Positions 50,543 through 59,282 of a stretch of DNA of 64,000 bases are shown in pieces. The position numbers and the translations under genes were made by a program. The notes below the pieces were generated by a model. The model did no database searches and was not told the DNA's origin. It was given only the letters and a program-made list of their open reading frames with translations. Numbering within the stretch: position 1 is the stretch's first letter; every line of letters starts with the position of its first letter. Source of the stretch: a bacterium (GTDB lineage Bacteria > Armatimonadota > Fimbriimonadia > Fimbriimonadales > Fimbriimonadaceae); NCBI GenBank assembly GCA_013823945.1, contig PNMZ01000003.1:186001-250000 (forward strand). Reading direction: 5' to 3'.

Positions 50543-52635
50543 TTTCCCAATTCCGCATCGACGGGATGGATTGTTCGTCCGAAGAGCAAGTCATTAGGAA
50601 TCACCTTGGCAAAAAAGCTGAGATTGAGGGCCTGGAATTCGATCTGGTCAACCGAACCCTCACGGTTAACCATCGCTACGCGTCCGAAGAGCCAATTCGG
50701 TCAATGCTCAAAGCAATCGGCCTTCCAGCAGATGCTGAGTGTACTGTTGGATGTGAGCACGAACAAAAGGGGTTAGAACGGTCTGACCTCTTCCTTGGTG
50801 TTGGTTTGGCTCTCGCCATTTTGGCCGAGGTAGTTGCATTTACGACGGGCAACGAGCGTTCCCTTCCCGTCTTGGGGATGGCCCTCGGGGCGATAGCCCT
50901 CGGTGGGATAACAACATTCAAAAAAGGGCTGGTTGCTATCAAGACGGTAACGCTAAACATCAATTTATTGATGTGCATCGCGGTCATCGGGGCTTTTGCA
51001 ATTGGCTCCTATCCGGAGGCCGCAATGGTCACAGTGCTCTTCGCGATTGCCGAGCGGATCGAGTCCTTCGCCCTTGATCGTGCGCGGAACGCAGTGAGAT
51101 CGCTCATGACACTCGCACCTGAAACGGCACTTCTGAGCCGTGAAAACACGTGGGCGGAAGTACAAGCATCTGAAGTCCTTGTTGGAGAAATGGTTCGAGT
51201 GCGCCCTGGAGATCGGATTCCACTTGACGGTATTGTGCTCTCTGGACAAAGCACCGTAAACCAAGCTCCTATCACTGGAGAAAGCGTTCCGGTCTCTAAA
51301 GTAGCCGGTGACACTCTGTTTGCAGGAACGATCAATGGTGAAGGCGTACTTGAGTTCAAAGTCTCTGGGATCAAAGGAAACACAACTCTTGATCGCATCA
51401 TCAAGACAGTTCAAGAAGCCCAGGGCTCTCGCGCTCCAACGCAGCGATTCATAGACTCGTTCGCGCGTTACTACACGCCCGCTGTGGTCGTTATTGCCTT
51501 GCTTGTAGCGGTTACGCCAACCTTATTTGGGCAGCCGTTCTTGCCCTGGCTGTATAAAGCGTTGGTACTGCTAGTCATTGCATGCCCTTGTGCTCTCGTC
51601 ATTTCGACACCAGTGACGGTGGTTAGCGGCTTAGCTGCGGCAGCCAAGCTGGGCATCTTGATCAAAGGTGGTGCTCACCTGGAGTCAGGAAGAAAGTTGA
51701 CCCTCATCGCTCTCGACAAAACTGGAACTCTTACTCACGGAGAACCCAAAGTCACAAAGGTGGTTGCGCTCCACGATCATCATGAGGATTTGGTGAAGCA
51801 ACTAGCTGCATCACTGGATTCGACGAGTGCTCACCCAATTGCAAAAGCAATTATTGCTTCCTGGAGCGGTTCGCTTATCAAGATCGATAACTTTGAGTCG
51901 TTGACCGGACGCGGCGTTACAGGCATTTTCGAGGGGAATGTCTTTTACCTCGGCAACCATAGACTCATCGAAGAGAAAGGAATCTGTTGCGACCATGTTC
52001 ATGACGCAATAGAGCCTATCGAAAAAGCTGGGCAGTCCCTTGTCCTTCTAGCCAATGCCAAAGAAGTGATGGGTGTTTTCGCAGTTTCGGATACCGTTCG
52101 CAACGATAGTACCGAGGCTGTCCGGAGACTCCATGACCTGGGTCTGAAAGTAGTGATGCTCACTGGTGACAATCAAGCAACTGCCCAATCTATCGGCAGG
52201 CAGGTAGGTATCGATGTGATCAAGTTTGAGATGCTTCCTGAACACAAACTGGAGGTCGTGCGTCAGGCAGAAGCCTCCGGAGAGCATGTTGGGATGGTTG
52301 GTGACGGTGTCAATGATGCGCCTGCGCTCGCTGCGTCTACAGTTGGCTTCGCGATGGGAGCAGCTGGGACCGACACTGCAATAGAAACAGCGGATGTTGC
52401 TCTCATGGACGATGATCTCCGTAAACTTCCCGAATACATAGTACTCAGCCGCAAGACATCGACGATTTTGAAGCAGAACATCACCTTCGCGCTTATGGTC
52501 AAGTTCGCCTTTTTTGCGCTGGCCCTATCTGGAACGGCAACACTTTGGATGGCGGTGTTTGCTGATTTGGGAGCAAGCTTGATCGTGGTTGCGAACGGCC
52601 TTCGCCTCCGTCGTCTATCCAACCTGGCGGATTAA
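50539..52635 (+). CDS. zntA: Zn/Cd/Pb P-type ATPase (ZntA-like)
   Basis: 698 residues. The N-terminal metal domain is degenerate: GMDCSSEEQ in place of GMDCxxC. TGESVPV, CPCALVISTPVTVV, DKTGTLT and GDGVNDAPAL are intact. The last helices contain FADLGASLIVVANGLRL, whose Asp marks the divalent 1B-2 class (Zn, Cd, Pb). Exports divalent metal from the cytoplasm to the periplasm, where the CzcCBA-type pump can remove it. Last gene before the third repeat copy. Confidence 0.9.
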   Translation: MISQFRIDGMDCSSEEQVIRNHLGKKAEIEGLEFDLVNRTLTVNHRYASEEPIRSMLKAIGLPADAECTVGCEHEQKGLERSDLFLGVGLALAILAEVVAFTTGNERSLPVLGMALGAIALGGITTFKKGLVAIKTVTLNINLLMCIAVIGAFAIGSYPEAAMVTVLFAIAERIESFALDRARNAVRSLMTLAPETALLSRENTWAEVQASEVLVGEMVRVRPGDRIPLDGIVLSGQSTVNQAPITGESVPVSKVAGDTLFAGTINGEGVLEFKVSGIKGNTTLDRIIKTVQEAQGSRAPTQRFIDSFARYYTPAVVVIALLVAVTPTLFGQPFLPWLYKALVLLVIACPCALVISTPVTVVSGLAAAAKLGILIKGGAHLESGRKLTLIALDKTGTLTHGEPKVTKVVALHDHHEDLVKQLAASLDSTSAHPIAKAIIASWSGSLIKIDNFESLTGRGVTGIFEGNVFYLGNHRLIEEKGICCDHVHDAIEPIEKAGQSLVLLANAKEVMGVFAVSDTVRNDSTEAVRRLHDLGLKVVMLTGDNQATAQSIGRQVGIDVIKFEMLPEHKLEVVRQAEASGEHVGMVGDGVNDAPALAASTVGFAMGAAGTDTAIETADVALMDDDLRKLPEYIVLSRKTSTILKQNITFALMVKFAFFALALSGTATLWMAVFADLGASLIVVANGLRLRRLSNLAD

Positions 52636-52647
52636 CCATTATGCTTA

Positions 52648-52772
52648 GCGTCCCCAGAGAGATTCGACCTTCCGACTCAGTCACTAGGATTAAAGAAAAC
52701 CCTTCAAAGATTTCTTGAATTGGGACTACAGGCGGCTCAGATTAGTGTCAGAAAATCCACTAGATAAACGTA
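52648..52772. repeat. Decayed third copy of the island-end repeat
   Basis: The first 52 bases align without gaps to the tRNA-Arg copies starting at 14191 and match at 38 positions (my count). Further on, GGGACTACAGGCGGCTCA matches the repeat tail GAGTCTACAGTCGTCTCA, and GAAAATCCA matches CGAAATCCA. The GGTCTCTC motifs are no longer recognisable. The 400-bp gap from 52636 to the next gene contains nothing else I can assign. Confidence 0.65.
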
Positions 52773-53048
52773 ACTTACTTAGAGACTAAGCTCATGTTCC
52801 AGATAGATCTTCCAATTGGTCTATCCCAACGGTCCTTCAAACAACCTGGCACGGTCCCATAACCTGGTCGCTCAGATTGGATCACAGCGAGCCCATGCTC
52901 AGTCGAAAGGGCAAATACCCACTGAATACTCGGGACCAGTTTAGCCGTACCTCAATTACTGGCAAAATGCGGAGTTGCTCGATCCTGCCCGCATCCACCA
53001 TGTACACGGAGCGGGACACATGGTGGTTCTAGCTCAGGAAAAACGAAA

Positions 53049-53411
53049 ATGAAAACGAAACAACTCCTTTTCTTCGCCATTGGCCTCGGTTTGGCCCAGA
53101 CCGCATTTTCGCAAGCGAACGAAGTTCTCATCCACGTTCGCCCGTTCATGAGCTACAAAGTGGAAATATTTTACCGAGGTGAGCCGCACCCGATTCGAAC
53201 CGTGCACTTCAACTCCTGGTTCAACTACCAGTATTGGTTCAAGCACTCGGTCGAAGGCTTCAGGTCAACCTTCTATCGGGTGACCGGGGCCGGTCGAGTT
53301 GATCAGACGGACTCGATGAGAAATCTCATGGGAATTGGCAAGGTAACCCTCCGTGCAGGGCAGCCCTTCCTCGACCCGAGACTAAGTGGAGATATCACGT
53401 GGAGTTGGTAG
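53049..53411 (+). CDS. Exported hypothetical protein
   Basis: 120 residues with a signal peptide (LLFFAIGLGLAQTAFSQ) and AGGAAAAACG just before the ATG. The mature part is aromatic-rich (VEIFYRGEPHP, NSWFNYQYWFKHSVEGF) with no family I recognise. Stands alone and is followed by a terminator. Function unknown. Confidence 0.65.
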   Translation: MKTKQLLFFAIGLGLAQTAFSQANEVLIHVRPFMSYKVEIFYRGEPHPIRTVHFNSWFNYQYWFKHSVEGFRSTFYRVTGAGRVDQTDSMRNLMGIGKVTLRAGQPFLDPRLSGDITWSW

Positions 53412-53434
53412 GTCGTACCTGATCCGCGTTCACA

Positions 53435-53465
53435 AGGCCAGCTGTTCATAGCTGGCCTCGTTGTT
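53435..53465 (+). terminator. Terminator after 53049 gene
   Basis: AGGCCAGCT-GTTCAT-AGCTGGCCT, a perfect 9-bp stem, followed by CGTTGTTT. Could also serve the convergent gene ending at 53483. Confidence 0.8.
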
Positions 53466-53482
53466 TCGCCCAGTCAGAGTTT

Positions 53483-53800
53483 TCAGGAAAATTCGATGGT
53501 GCGTGTATTCACTTTCCGGACTGTCTCCCGATGCGTGTCCGTTCCATACTTGATTCCCAGTGCCCGCCGTTCGGAAGTGGTCGTACGCTTTTCTTCTTGC
53601 ACTTGAGTAAGGGTGAGCCGCTTCTTTCCCGCATGCATTGCAAGAAGGAGTCCACACAGCTCAGGGCTGGTTTTGGCGAGCGTGACGATTGCTTCAGCCA
53701 AGGCATTTTGCGCTTCGGCAGGTCTGCCCTGGGCTGTGAGGTTTTCCGCTTTTGACAATTGGTAGCGAACAGATGCTGGAAGGGATGTTAGTTCTTTCAT
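53483..53800 (-). CDS. Hypothetical mobile-element protein
   Basis: 105 residues, no signal or membrane helix, helical N-terminus (YQLSKAENLTAQGRPAEAQNALAEAI) with a TPR-like look, and a basic C-terminus. It follows the replication-relaxation gene after 21 bp in the same direction. Family not recognised. Confidence 0.6.
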   Translation of the reverse strand: MKELTSLPASVRYQLSKAENLTAQGRPAEAQNALAEAIVTLAKTSPELCGLLLAMHAGKKRLTLTQVQEEKRTTTSERRALGIKYGTDTHRETVRKVNTRTIEFS

Positions 53801-53821
53801 GATTGGTTTCCTAGAAATGGG

Positions 53822-54514
53822 TCAGCTCCAATTCGAGGCGGCTTTCACCCCAAACTGGTCGAAGGTCAAAACGTCGTTCACAAGAGGCGATCCCTCCGTG
53901 ACGATTCGAGCCAGGTGCTTGGCTCTCAAGGTTCCCGTGGTGAGGGTGAGAAGGCGGAAACTTGGTTCACCCCAGGCTCGCGTACACTCGCCAGTAGCGA
54001 TAAATGCTTCGTAGGCACGAAGTTTCTCCGCAAACTTGGCTGGGTTCACGTGGCCGAGGTCAACTTCAACGGCAAGGAGACCTTTACCGGGAAACATCGC
54101 TAAACCATCCGGGCGCACCTCATGAGTTTTGCCGCCGCTGACAAACAGCGTCTTAAGCTGTTGCTCAAACCTCCAGGCGGAGGCTCCTTTTTGCGCCAGG
54201 GAGATTCTCGTGTTGGTGACGCTGAGCGCGTGTTGCAAAAATCGTGGAGAGCCAGATCGTGCGGCTAGCAACGGACCGATTCTCAACCCAACCACCTCAG
54301 AAGCAGATGGCGACGCCATGTAGAGGCTTTGAGCAAAGAACGGTGTTTCGAGCCGTTTCACCAAGCCTGCTTCGATGAGACCCCGAATGCGGGTGTTAAG
54401 CCTCGTGACCGTCGAGAAATACCCTAGTTGAAGCAGCTGATCCCGACTTAGGACGTGACTAAGTGCCAAATCCTTCAGGACGTGAACATCCCGCTCCGTC
54501 AGCTGCATAGCCAA
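53822..54514 (-). CDS. Replication-relaxation family protein
   Basis: 230 residues. N-terminal winged helix (LTERDVHVLKDLALSHVLSRDQL, then RIRGLIEAGLVKRL) followed by a domain with VRPDGLAMFPGK and AVEVDLGHVNPAKFAEKLRAYE, the layout of the replication-relaxation (PF13814-like) family found on plasmids and conjugative elements. Overlaps the ATPase gene by 16 bp. Probably acts in element replication or transfer initiation. Confidence 0.85.
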   Translation of the reverse strand: MAMQLTERDVHVLKDLALSHVLSRDQLLQLGYFSTVTRLNTRIRGLIEAGLVKRLETPFFAQSLYMASPSASEVVGLRIGPLLAARSGSPRFLQHALSVTNTRISLAQKGASAWRFEQQLKTLFVSGGKTHEVRPDGLAMFPGKGLLAVEVDLGHVNPAKFAEKLRAYEAFIATGECTRAWGEPSFRLLTLTTGTLRAKHLARIVTEGSPLVNDVLTFDQFGVKAASNWS

Positions 54515-55878
54515 TCCTCCAGTGGTTGGTGCTTCGCCCCACTCGCGAGAAAGGGCTTAGGCTCGGTAGGGAGGTGGACATTCACCAATTGAGGTTCGTC
54601 AAACGGATCGTCTTCATGATCGAAATCGCACACCTCAACATGGCTTCGGGTGTCAAGGATCGCTTGCCGAAACTCGCGTCCCTCCGGACTCAGCCAGCCG
54701 GTTGAGTGCAGGAGCGGCTCGTTGACCTCGATAAGGACTTCGCCCTGACCACGTACCCACATCAAGGCTTCACCCGTAGCCAGATTGTTTAGATCGTAGA
54801 GCTTCGGATCACCTGTGAGGTCCTTGCAAAGGGTTTGGCTATCCTCGCGTCCAGCCCTGAACGCAAACTTAACGCCGACATTTCCGAGGATCATAGAGCG
54901 AATTCGTGGAGTGAGCTGAGCGAGTGTTTGGTGGGCAAGGACGAGCGAAGCGGCAAACCGACGGCCCTCGGCAAGTAAGGAATCAAACTCCTTAAGCACG
55001 AAATTCTCGAATTCATCAACGTAGATGCGGACGGGATTCCTGTCACGCTCAGGTATCTGCACACGGGCAAAAATCTCTCGCGTGACGGAGGCCAAGATCA
55101 TGTTTCCCATCATCTTTGCTGCCCCATGCAACTCGTCGATCGCAAGCGAAATCAAGGTGATACTTCCCGGCGTATTCAACTGCTTCCCGAGGTCAATCGG
55201 ATTGGGGTGTCCGAGAACTTTGCGGAGAGCCGGGGTTGAGGTGAGGATGCTGAGCTTGTTCAAAACAGGCATAGCTAGCGCGTGCTGTTTTTCAATTGAG
55301 AGCGCATTGAACCGCTCCCAAAAGCCCGTCACGGGTGAAGCTTCAGCCTTGGCAAGGCATTGAAGGCGAAATGAAGCGTCATAGAACAGCTGATCCAACC
55401 GCGTGATCGGCTCGCCAACTTCAGCAAAGAGCATGAGGGCGAACCGGAGCGATTCGGCTAGCTGAATGCCCCAACTGTCAGATTCGTTTGCCACGGCATC
55501 GAGCACGCCTAGGGCTCTAAAATACGGCTCACCGGGGCCATAAAGCGGATCGAAGCCGTGCGGATTCTGCTTTTCTCGAAGGTCAATCAGTGTCACGAGT
55601 GAGGGATCAACACGACCAGCTGCGAGTTCGAGCACCGCATCAACCAGGTCTCCGCGGGAGTCGAATGCGACAATGGAATGACTCCGCTCGATATCTTGCG
55701 CCTGCATGTGGTGTAGGAGGTTTGTTTTTCCAGCCCCAGTCGCGCCGATGGCGTACACGTGTGTCTTTTGAACCTGCGGGGGCAACTCGATCAGATGCTC
55801 AAGCGGGTCGTTGGACTCCAAATGCCAATCTTTCTTAACCCCAATCCACTGGGGAATCATCGTTGCGTGGTTTTTCAT
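54499..55878 (-). CDS. TraG/TraD-like coupling-protein ATPase
   Basis: 459 residues from ATG 55878. Walker A GATGAGKTNLLHHM, Walker B RIYVDEFENFV, then SLVLAHQTLAQL, an arrangement shared by VirD4/TraD and HerA-type ATPases. No transmembrane segment precedes the ATPase domain, unlike classical VirD4, so it is a soluble form. May pump or position DNA during element transfer. A frame upstream to 55929 would overlap the divergent gene. Confidence 0.82.
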   Translation of the reverse strand: MKNHATMIPQWIGVKKDWHLESNDPLEHLIELPPQVQKTHVYAIGATGAGKTNLLHHMQAQDIERSHSIVAFDSRGDLVDAVLELAAGRVDPSLVTLIDLREKQNPHGFDPLYGPGEPYFRALGVLDAVANESDSWGIQLAESLRFALMLFAEVGEPITRLDQLFYDASFRLQCLAKAEASPVTGFWERFNALSIEKQHALAMPVLNKLSILTSTPALRKVLGHPNPIDLGKQLNTPGSITLISLAIDELHGAAKMMGNMILASVTREIFARVQIPERDRNPVRIYVDEFENFVLKEFDSLLAEGRRFAASLVLAHQTLAQLTPRIRSMILGNVGVKFAFRAGREDSQTLCKDLTGDPKLYDLNNLATGEALMWVRGQGEVLIEVNEPLLHSTGWLSPEGREFRQAILDTRSHVEVCDFDHEDDPFDEPQLVNVHLPTEPKPFLASGAKHQPLEDWLCS

Positions 55879-55891
55879 GGTGCGGTAACTT

Positions 55892-55905
55892 CTCCTACAT
55901 AGGAG
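55892..55905. promoter_or_regulatory. Palindrome between divergent genes
   Basis: CTCCTA-CA-TAGGAG, in the 42-bp gap between the ATPase gene and the HTH/TPR gene. It also contains the AGGAG of a possible ribosome site on each strand, so symmetry may partly reflect that. Confidence 0.5.
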
Positions 55906-55920
55906 CGTGTCAGACAAGGG

Positions 55921-57081
55921 ATGCCGCACGAAGACGCAGAACTCGATTATTTAGCCGGAACTCAACCGTATGAAAATCCGGCTTCGTTCGAGCGCGTTGT
56001 GAAAGAGGCATTCCTGCTCGAACTCGACTGCTCGCAGAACCAGGACATCGCGGACGTGCTCGGCGTGGACAAGAGCAGAATCTCACAAATCTTCGGTAGC
56101 CCAAGCAATCTGAAGCCGGAAACCATCCAGAAGCTACTAGATCACCTCAAGAGCAAGGAGCACAAGCGGATGATCGTTGAAGCATGGATGCGCGAGTGCT
56201 TTGGAGACGAAATCTTGCATCAGACGGGTCAGCCGACGGTTGGGAAGCGGATTACCGAGAAGACGATCCGACGGATTGATCGGCAGATTCGAGAGTCCCG
56301 GCTCAGCCTTGCGGCTAACACAGCGATTGAGGCGGTGGAGAGAACCGAGGATGCGGTTATGCGGGAGCGACTTCTGGACCGGGCCTTCTTCGCGAGACAA
56401 CGTCTGGATCAGCCAGGGCAAGCAATGCAGATCGCCCGAAGAATCATTGAAGCGGCACTAGACCGGAAAGACTACGCACGCGCTGCGGCAGGCTACTGCA
56501 TGGCTGGACGTGTGCTCCGGGGTATGGCAGATTCACGGGAACGGGAGACGTTGCACTTACTAGATCGTTCCGAGGCACTTCTTTCGCTGGCTGGACCGCC
56601 GCCTCAAACACCCCCGCCTTATGTTCTGGTCAGTGTCGAAGTGTTGCAAATCGAACGAATCAACTTGGCAATAACGCTACTTGAAAGGAAGGAGGTTGTG
56701 ACGCCAGACAAAGTTGTGCAGGGCTACTTAGTGACGGTGGTCAGCCACCTCAAGGCTGCGAAGTTCTATCAAACTCGGTCTAGGTTGCTTCAACTCCAAG
56801 CCAGAATCCACCTCAGGCTTGGAGAAGCGTTCCAAGCCCAGGAGTGCCTCGAAAAGTCGTTTAACGCGGGGGACATTAAGAATCTGAACAGCTACGAAGT
56901 ATCCGGCGTCGTGAATGGAAGAATTCTTGCTCACACAGAAGGACCTGAGGGTGCCATCGAGTATTTGGAGAAGGTCATTGAAAACTGCATCAACTCTCAC
57001 GACTACTACCATCAGCGGTTAGCAGAATATGACTTGGCTCGATTAGAGAGACAACTCATGGTCGAGCTTCGGTTGGACTAG
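55921..57081 (+). CDS. HTH-containing TPR-like regulator
   Basis: 386 residues. The N-terminus has a helix-turn-helix (NQDIADVLGVDKSRISQIFG) and the rest is helical repeats (AMQIARRIIEAALDRKDYARAAAGYCMAG; GEAFQAQECLEKSFNAGD; GAIEYLEKVIENC). No signal. Such HTH-plus-TPR proteins control mobile-element genes, often responding to a peptide. It is divergent from the ATPase gene with a palindrome in between, which suggests it regulates that promoter. Confidence 0.75.
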   Translation: MPHEDAELDYLAGTQPYENPASFERVVKEAFLLELDCSQNQDIADVLGVDKSRISQIFGSPSNLKPETIQKLLDHLKSKEHKRMIVEAWMRECFGDEILHQTGQPTVGKRITEKTIRRIDRQIRESRLSLAANTAIEAVERTEDAVMRERLLDRAFFARQRLDQPGQAMQIARRIIEAALDRKDYARAAAGYCMAGRVLRGMADSRERETLHLLDRSEALLSLAGPPPQTPPPYVLVSVEVLQIERINLAITLLERKEVVTPDKVVQGYLVTVVSHLKAAKFYQTRSRLLQLQARIHLRLGEAFQAQECLEKSFNAGDIKNLNSYEVSGVVNGRILAHTEGPEGAIEYLEKVIENCINSHDYYHQRLAEYDLARLERQLMVELRLD

Positions 57082-57344
57082 CCCGCTTGTTTGGAACAGA
57101 GATCGACAATAGTGGCAGGATTCCAGCCCAGAACGCGACATAGGTCCAGGAACTCAGTGAGCTCCAGTGTGCGCTTTCCCTGAACGAGCTTGTTGACGTA
57201 GCTTGAACTAACTCCGAGTGCCTTCCCGAGTTCTCGCTGACTGAGACCAAGTTCTGAGATGCGCTCGGCAACCATAGCGCGAAGTCGCTTGTACTCACCT
57301 CGCTCCAGCTTCCTAGCCCTCCCTTCTCGTGGTTCTGGCACTGA
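57078..57344 (-). CDS. Xre-family HTH regulator
   Basis: 88 residues from GTG 57344; a longer frame would run through the operator. The helix-turn-helix is GLSQRELGKALGVSSSYVNKLVQGKRTLELTEFLDL. Small Cro/C1-type repressor of the kind that controls plasmid and phage genes. Its stop overlaps the end of the HTH/TPR gene by 4 bp. A palindrome sits just upstream. Start uncertain. Confidence 0.75.
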   Translation of the reverse strand, partial: SVPEPREGRARKLERGEYKRLRAMVAERISELGLSQRELGKALGVSSSYVNKLVQGKRTLELTEFLDLCRVLGWNPATIVDLCSKQAG

Positions 57345-57350
57345 GAAACA

Positions 57351-57383
57351 TTGACAGAAACACTGTACCCAAATAGGGTACAG
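57351..57383. promoter_or_regulatory. Promoter and operator before lipoprotein gene
   Basis: TTGACA (57351-57356), 17 bp, TAGGGT (57374-57379), overlapped by the palindrome CTGTACCC-AAATA-GGGTACAG (57363-57383). The lipoprotein ATG is at 57391 on the plus strand, and the Xre gene starts on the other side, so the site could serve both. Confidence 0.65.
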
Positions 57384-57390
57384 TTCGATC

Positions 57391-58383
57391 ATGCGACGTG
57401 CCAATGTATCCATCTGCATGCTCTCCGCACTGGCTCTGACACTCATCGGATGCGGTGGCGGAGGTGCCAATTCGGTCAACAATCTCACCCTTGGGGCAAC
57501 TCGGGCATCAATCGCCTACGGAGAGACGGTTACGATCAACTGGGACACTCAGGGGCTCAACACCTCCTCAAACAACGGATTTGAACGAAGCAACTTTGCC
57601 GATGTGCCTTCGGGCCTTCCGGGGAGCGGTAGCGTTACCGATCAGCCTGCCATTTCGACGACCTACCGTATGGAGGTTCGAGCTGCCTCCGGTAGCGTGG
57701 TGTCACGGTCGGTTTCCGTCTCGGTTGCTCCAAGCACAAAGTCTTTCCTTGTCGTCGGCTCAAGTTCCACGGGCGACCGCACTGCCGCACTAACACTCAT
57801 TTCAGAGGTGACAACGACCGCTCCGACGGCTTCGACAACGATCCCGTCCCCGTCCGCATCCTATGACGCACTTGTGCTTTGTGAGGGTGGTACATTTGGT
57901 CCGACCGATCAAGCAACGGTAGCTTCGTGGCTCACGGCTGGGAAGGGTGTCATCGTGGTTGGAGGTGCTGGAAATCAGCTAGCCACCGGTGATGTGAATG
58001 ATTCGGATACGTCGAGCATTTCGGGTTGGTTTGGCGGAGTCTCCAACTGTGAGCGACAGAACGTGAACCGTGTTGCACGATTCGAAGCCTCGCAGGCGCA
58101 AAGTGGCGTTGAGCGGACCGTTAGAGATTGGACCGAATCCTCTGTTCAGGGACGCCAGCTGGAATGGGACCCCAGCTATAAGATCACATCGATCAGCGGG
58201 TCTGCAAATGCACAAACAATGGATATCAATGGCACGGACGTCACCTCGTGGACCTTCTCCTCAGGCACAGGCAGAGTCTATTTTCTGATTGGTCTCACAG
58301 GGCCAAGTGCAACGACAAACTATACAAGCGCAACGATCCGTGAAGCATTCTTGTCGGGGGTTCGGTGGGCTGCTCGGGGTTAA
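57391..58383 (+). CDS. Lipoprotein, unknown function
   Basis: 330 residues with a lipoprotein signal (ALALTLIGCGGGG, Cys21). Ser/Thr-rich beta protein. A segment (SSTGDRTAALTLISEVTT, then LVLCEGGTFGPTDQATVASWLTAGKGVIVVGGAG) resembles a Rossmann or GATase-like sheet, as in some cell-surface proteins. No firm family. Likely cargo of the element, expressed from the promoter with operator just upstream. Confidence 0.7.
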   Translation: MRRANVSICMLSALALTLIGCGGGGANSVNNLTLGATRASIAYGETVTINWDTQGLNTSSNNGFERSNFADVPSGLPGSGSVTDQPAISTTYRMEVRAASGSVVSRSVSVSVAPSTKSFLVVGSSSTGDRTAALTLISEVTTTAPTASTTIPSPSASYDALVLCEGGTFGPTDQATVASWLTAGKGVIVVGGAGNQLATGDVNDSDTSSISGWFGGVSNCERQNVNRVARFEASQAQSGVERTVRDWTESSVQGRQLEWDPSYKITSISGSANAQTMDINGTDVTSWTFSSGTGRVYFLIGLTGPSATTNYTSATIREAFLSGVRWAARG

Positions 58384-58413
58384 TGCTACGCTTTCTAGAC
58401 CGGAGATTCGCGA

Positions 58414-58887
58414 ATGAAAAGATCTAGTGCAGTCATCACATCAATGTGCCTCATCAGCTTCGGTGTGGCTCAAACAAAGAAAATGAGCCCATTCGAGTCT
58501 CCCATCAAAGAAAGTGTTTTTGAGCAAGCTTGGAAAGATGCAAAAGATGCGCCGAGGGGTTCTCGATTGTTGGAATGGACGACTCCAGCCAACTCCGAGC
58601 CTGCGTTTAAGTTGGGCAACTCACGAGGTGCTCGATTCTTTAGTGATTGGAAGTTACCGACCAAAGACCTGGATGGTCTCATTGCGAAAATTGTGATCTA
58701 CGATGTTAACGATCAGCCCATCGGTCAACCCGAGTTCGTGAAGGTGAGTGGGTTCTGGGATGCGCCAAAGCGTCCGAAGAATATTGGCGTAACCATTCCG
58801 TTGGCTCCGGGAGGAAAGACGTCTTCTGCCCAGATTTGGCTCGTTGCTGATAGCTATCGGGCGACCACTGGCATGTTCAAGTTGTAG
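58414..58887 (+). CDS. Exported hypothetical protein
   Basis: 157 residues with a signal peptide (SSAVITSMCLISFGVAQ). No recognised motif; beta-rich with KIVIYDVNDQPIGQPEF. It follows the lipoprotein gene after 30 bp in the same direction and is followed by a hairpin. Function unknown. Confidence 0.6.
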   Translation: MKRSSAVITSMCLISFGVAQTKKMSPFESPIKESVFEQAWKDAKDAPRGSRLLEWTTPANSEPAFKLGNSRGARFFSDWKLPTKDLDGLIAKIVIYDVNDQPIGQPEFVKVSGFWDAPKRPKNIGVTIPLAPGGKTSSAQIWLVADSYRATTGMFKL

Positions 58888-58924
58888 GGTGAGGCCATCC
58901 GAGGGGTTGCAGAGGTACGACCAA

Positions 58925-58950
58925 ACCCCCGACCAGGTCTAGTCGGGGGT
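58925..58950 (+). terminator. Hairpin after 58414 gene
   Basis: ACCCCCGAC pairs with GTCGGGGGT, 8-base loop. The T-run is weak (CTTGAAG), so termination is less sure. Confidence 0.55.
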
Positions 58951-59282
58951 CTTGAAGCTAGCCCAGGTTCAGTGGCGAGCTCAACCCTCGTGTTTCACTC
59001 GGTTTAATCTTTCTCACTCTTCGCTCTGACCGCTCATCCCTCGAATTCATAAGCCCGACCTCAACTACTCGGCGGGCGGGCGCCACCGTTCCTAGAGACG
59101 CACACTTTCAGTGTGCTGTTCTTGCTCATCCTTTGACCCTCTGTAGTGTCCGAGCATCTAATTCTGAGGTATCCAGTCGGTAGAAAGAGTGTAAATGTGT
59201 TCCCACCCAACCCAGCCCTGTTGTTCCGTTTTGCGGCTGCTCGTTGGATTGTGTGGAAAACTTCGGACGAGCGCGTTGTCTT
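58951..59282. other. Gene-poor stretch before Rep region
   Basis: Contains a small hairpin GCACAC-TTTCA-GTGTGC at 59100-59116 and the DnaA-box-like TGTGGAAAA at 59252. Short frames here look like shadows. No gene supported. Confidence 0.5.

Larger units (their letters stand above)
33051..52647. mobile_element. Metal-resistance island (second unit of tandem array)
   Basis: 19.6 kb from the second tRNA-Arg fragment to the decayed third copy. It contains copper genes (csoR, copZ, copA, cupredoxin, NosL-like, DUF305), divalent-metal efflux (CzcCBA-type, ZntA-type) and several Cys-rich exported proteins. No recombinase lies inside. The boundary on the right rests on a weaker repeat than on the left. 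Confidence 0.65.
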
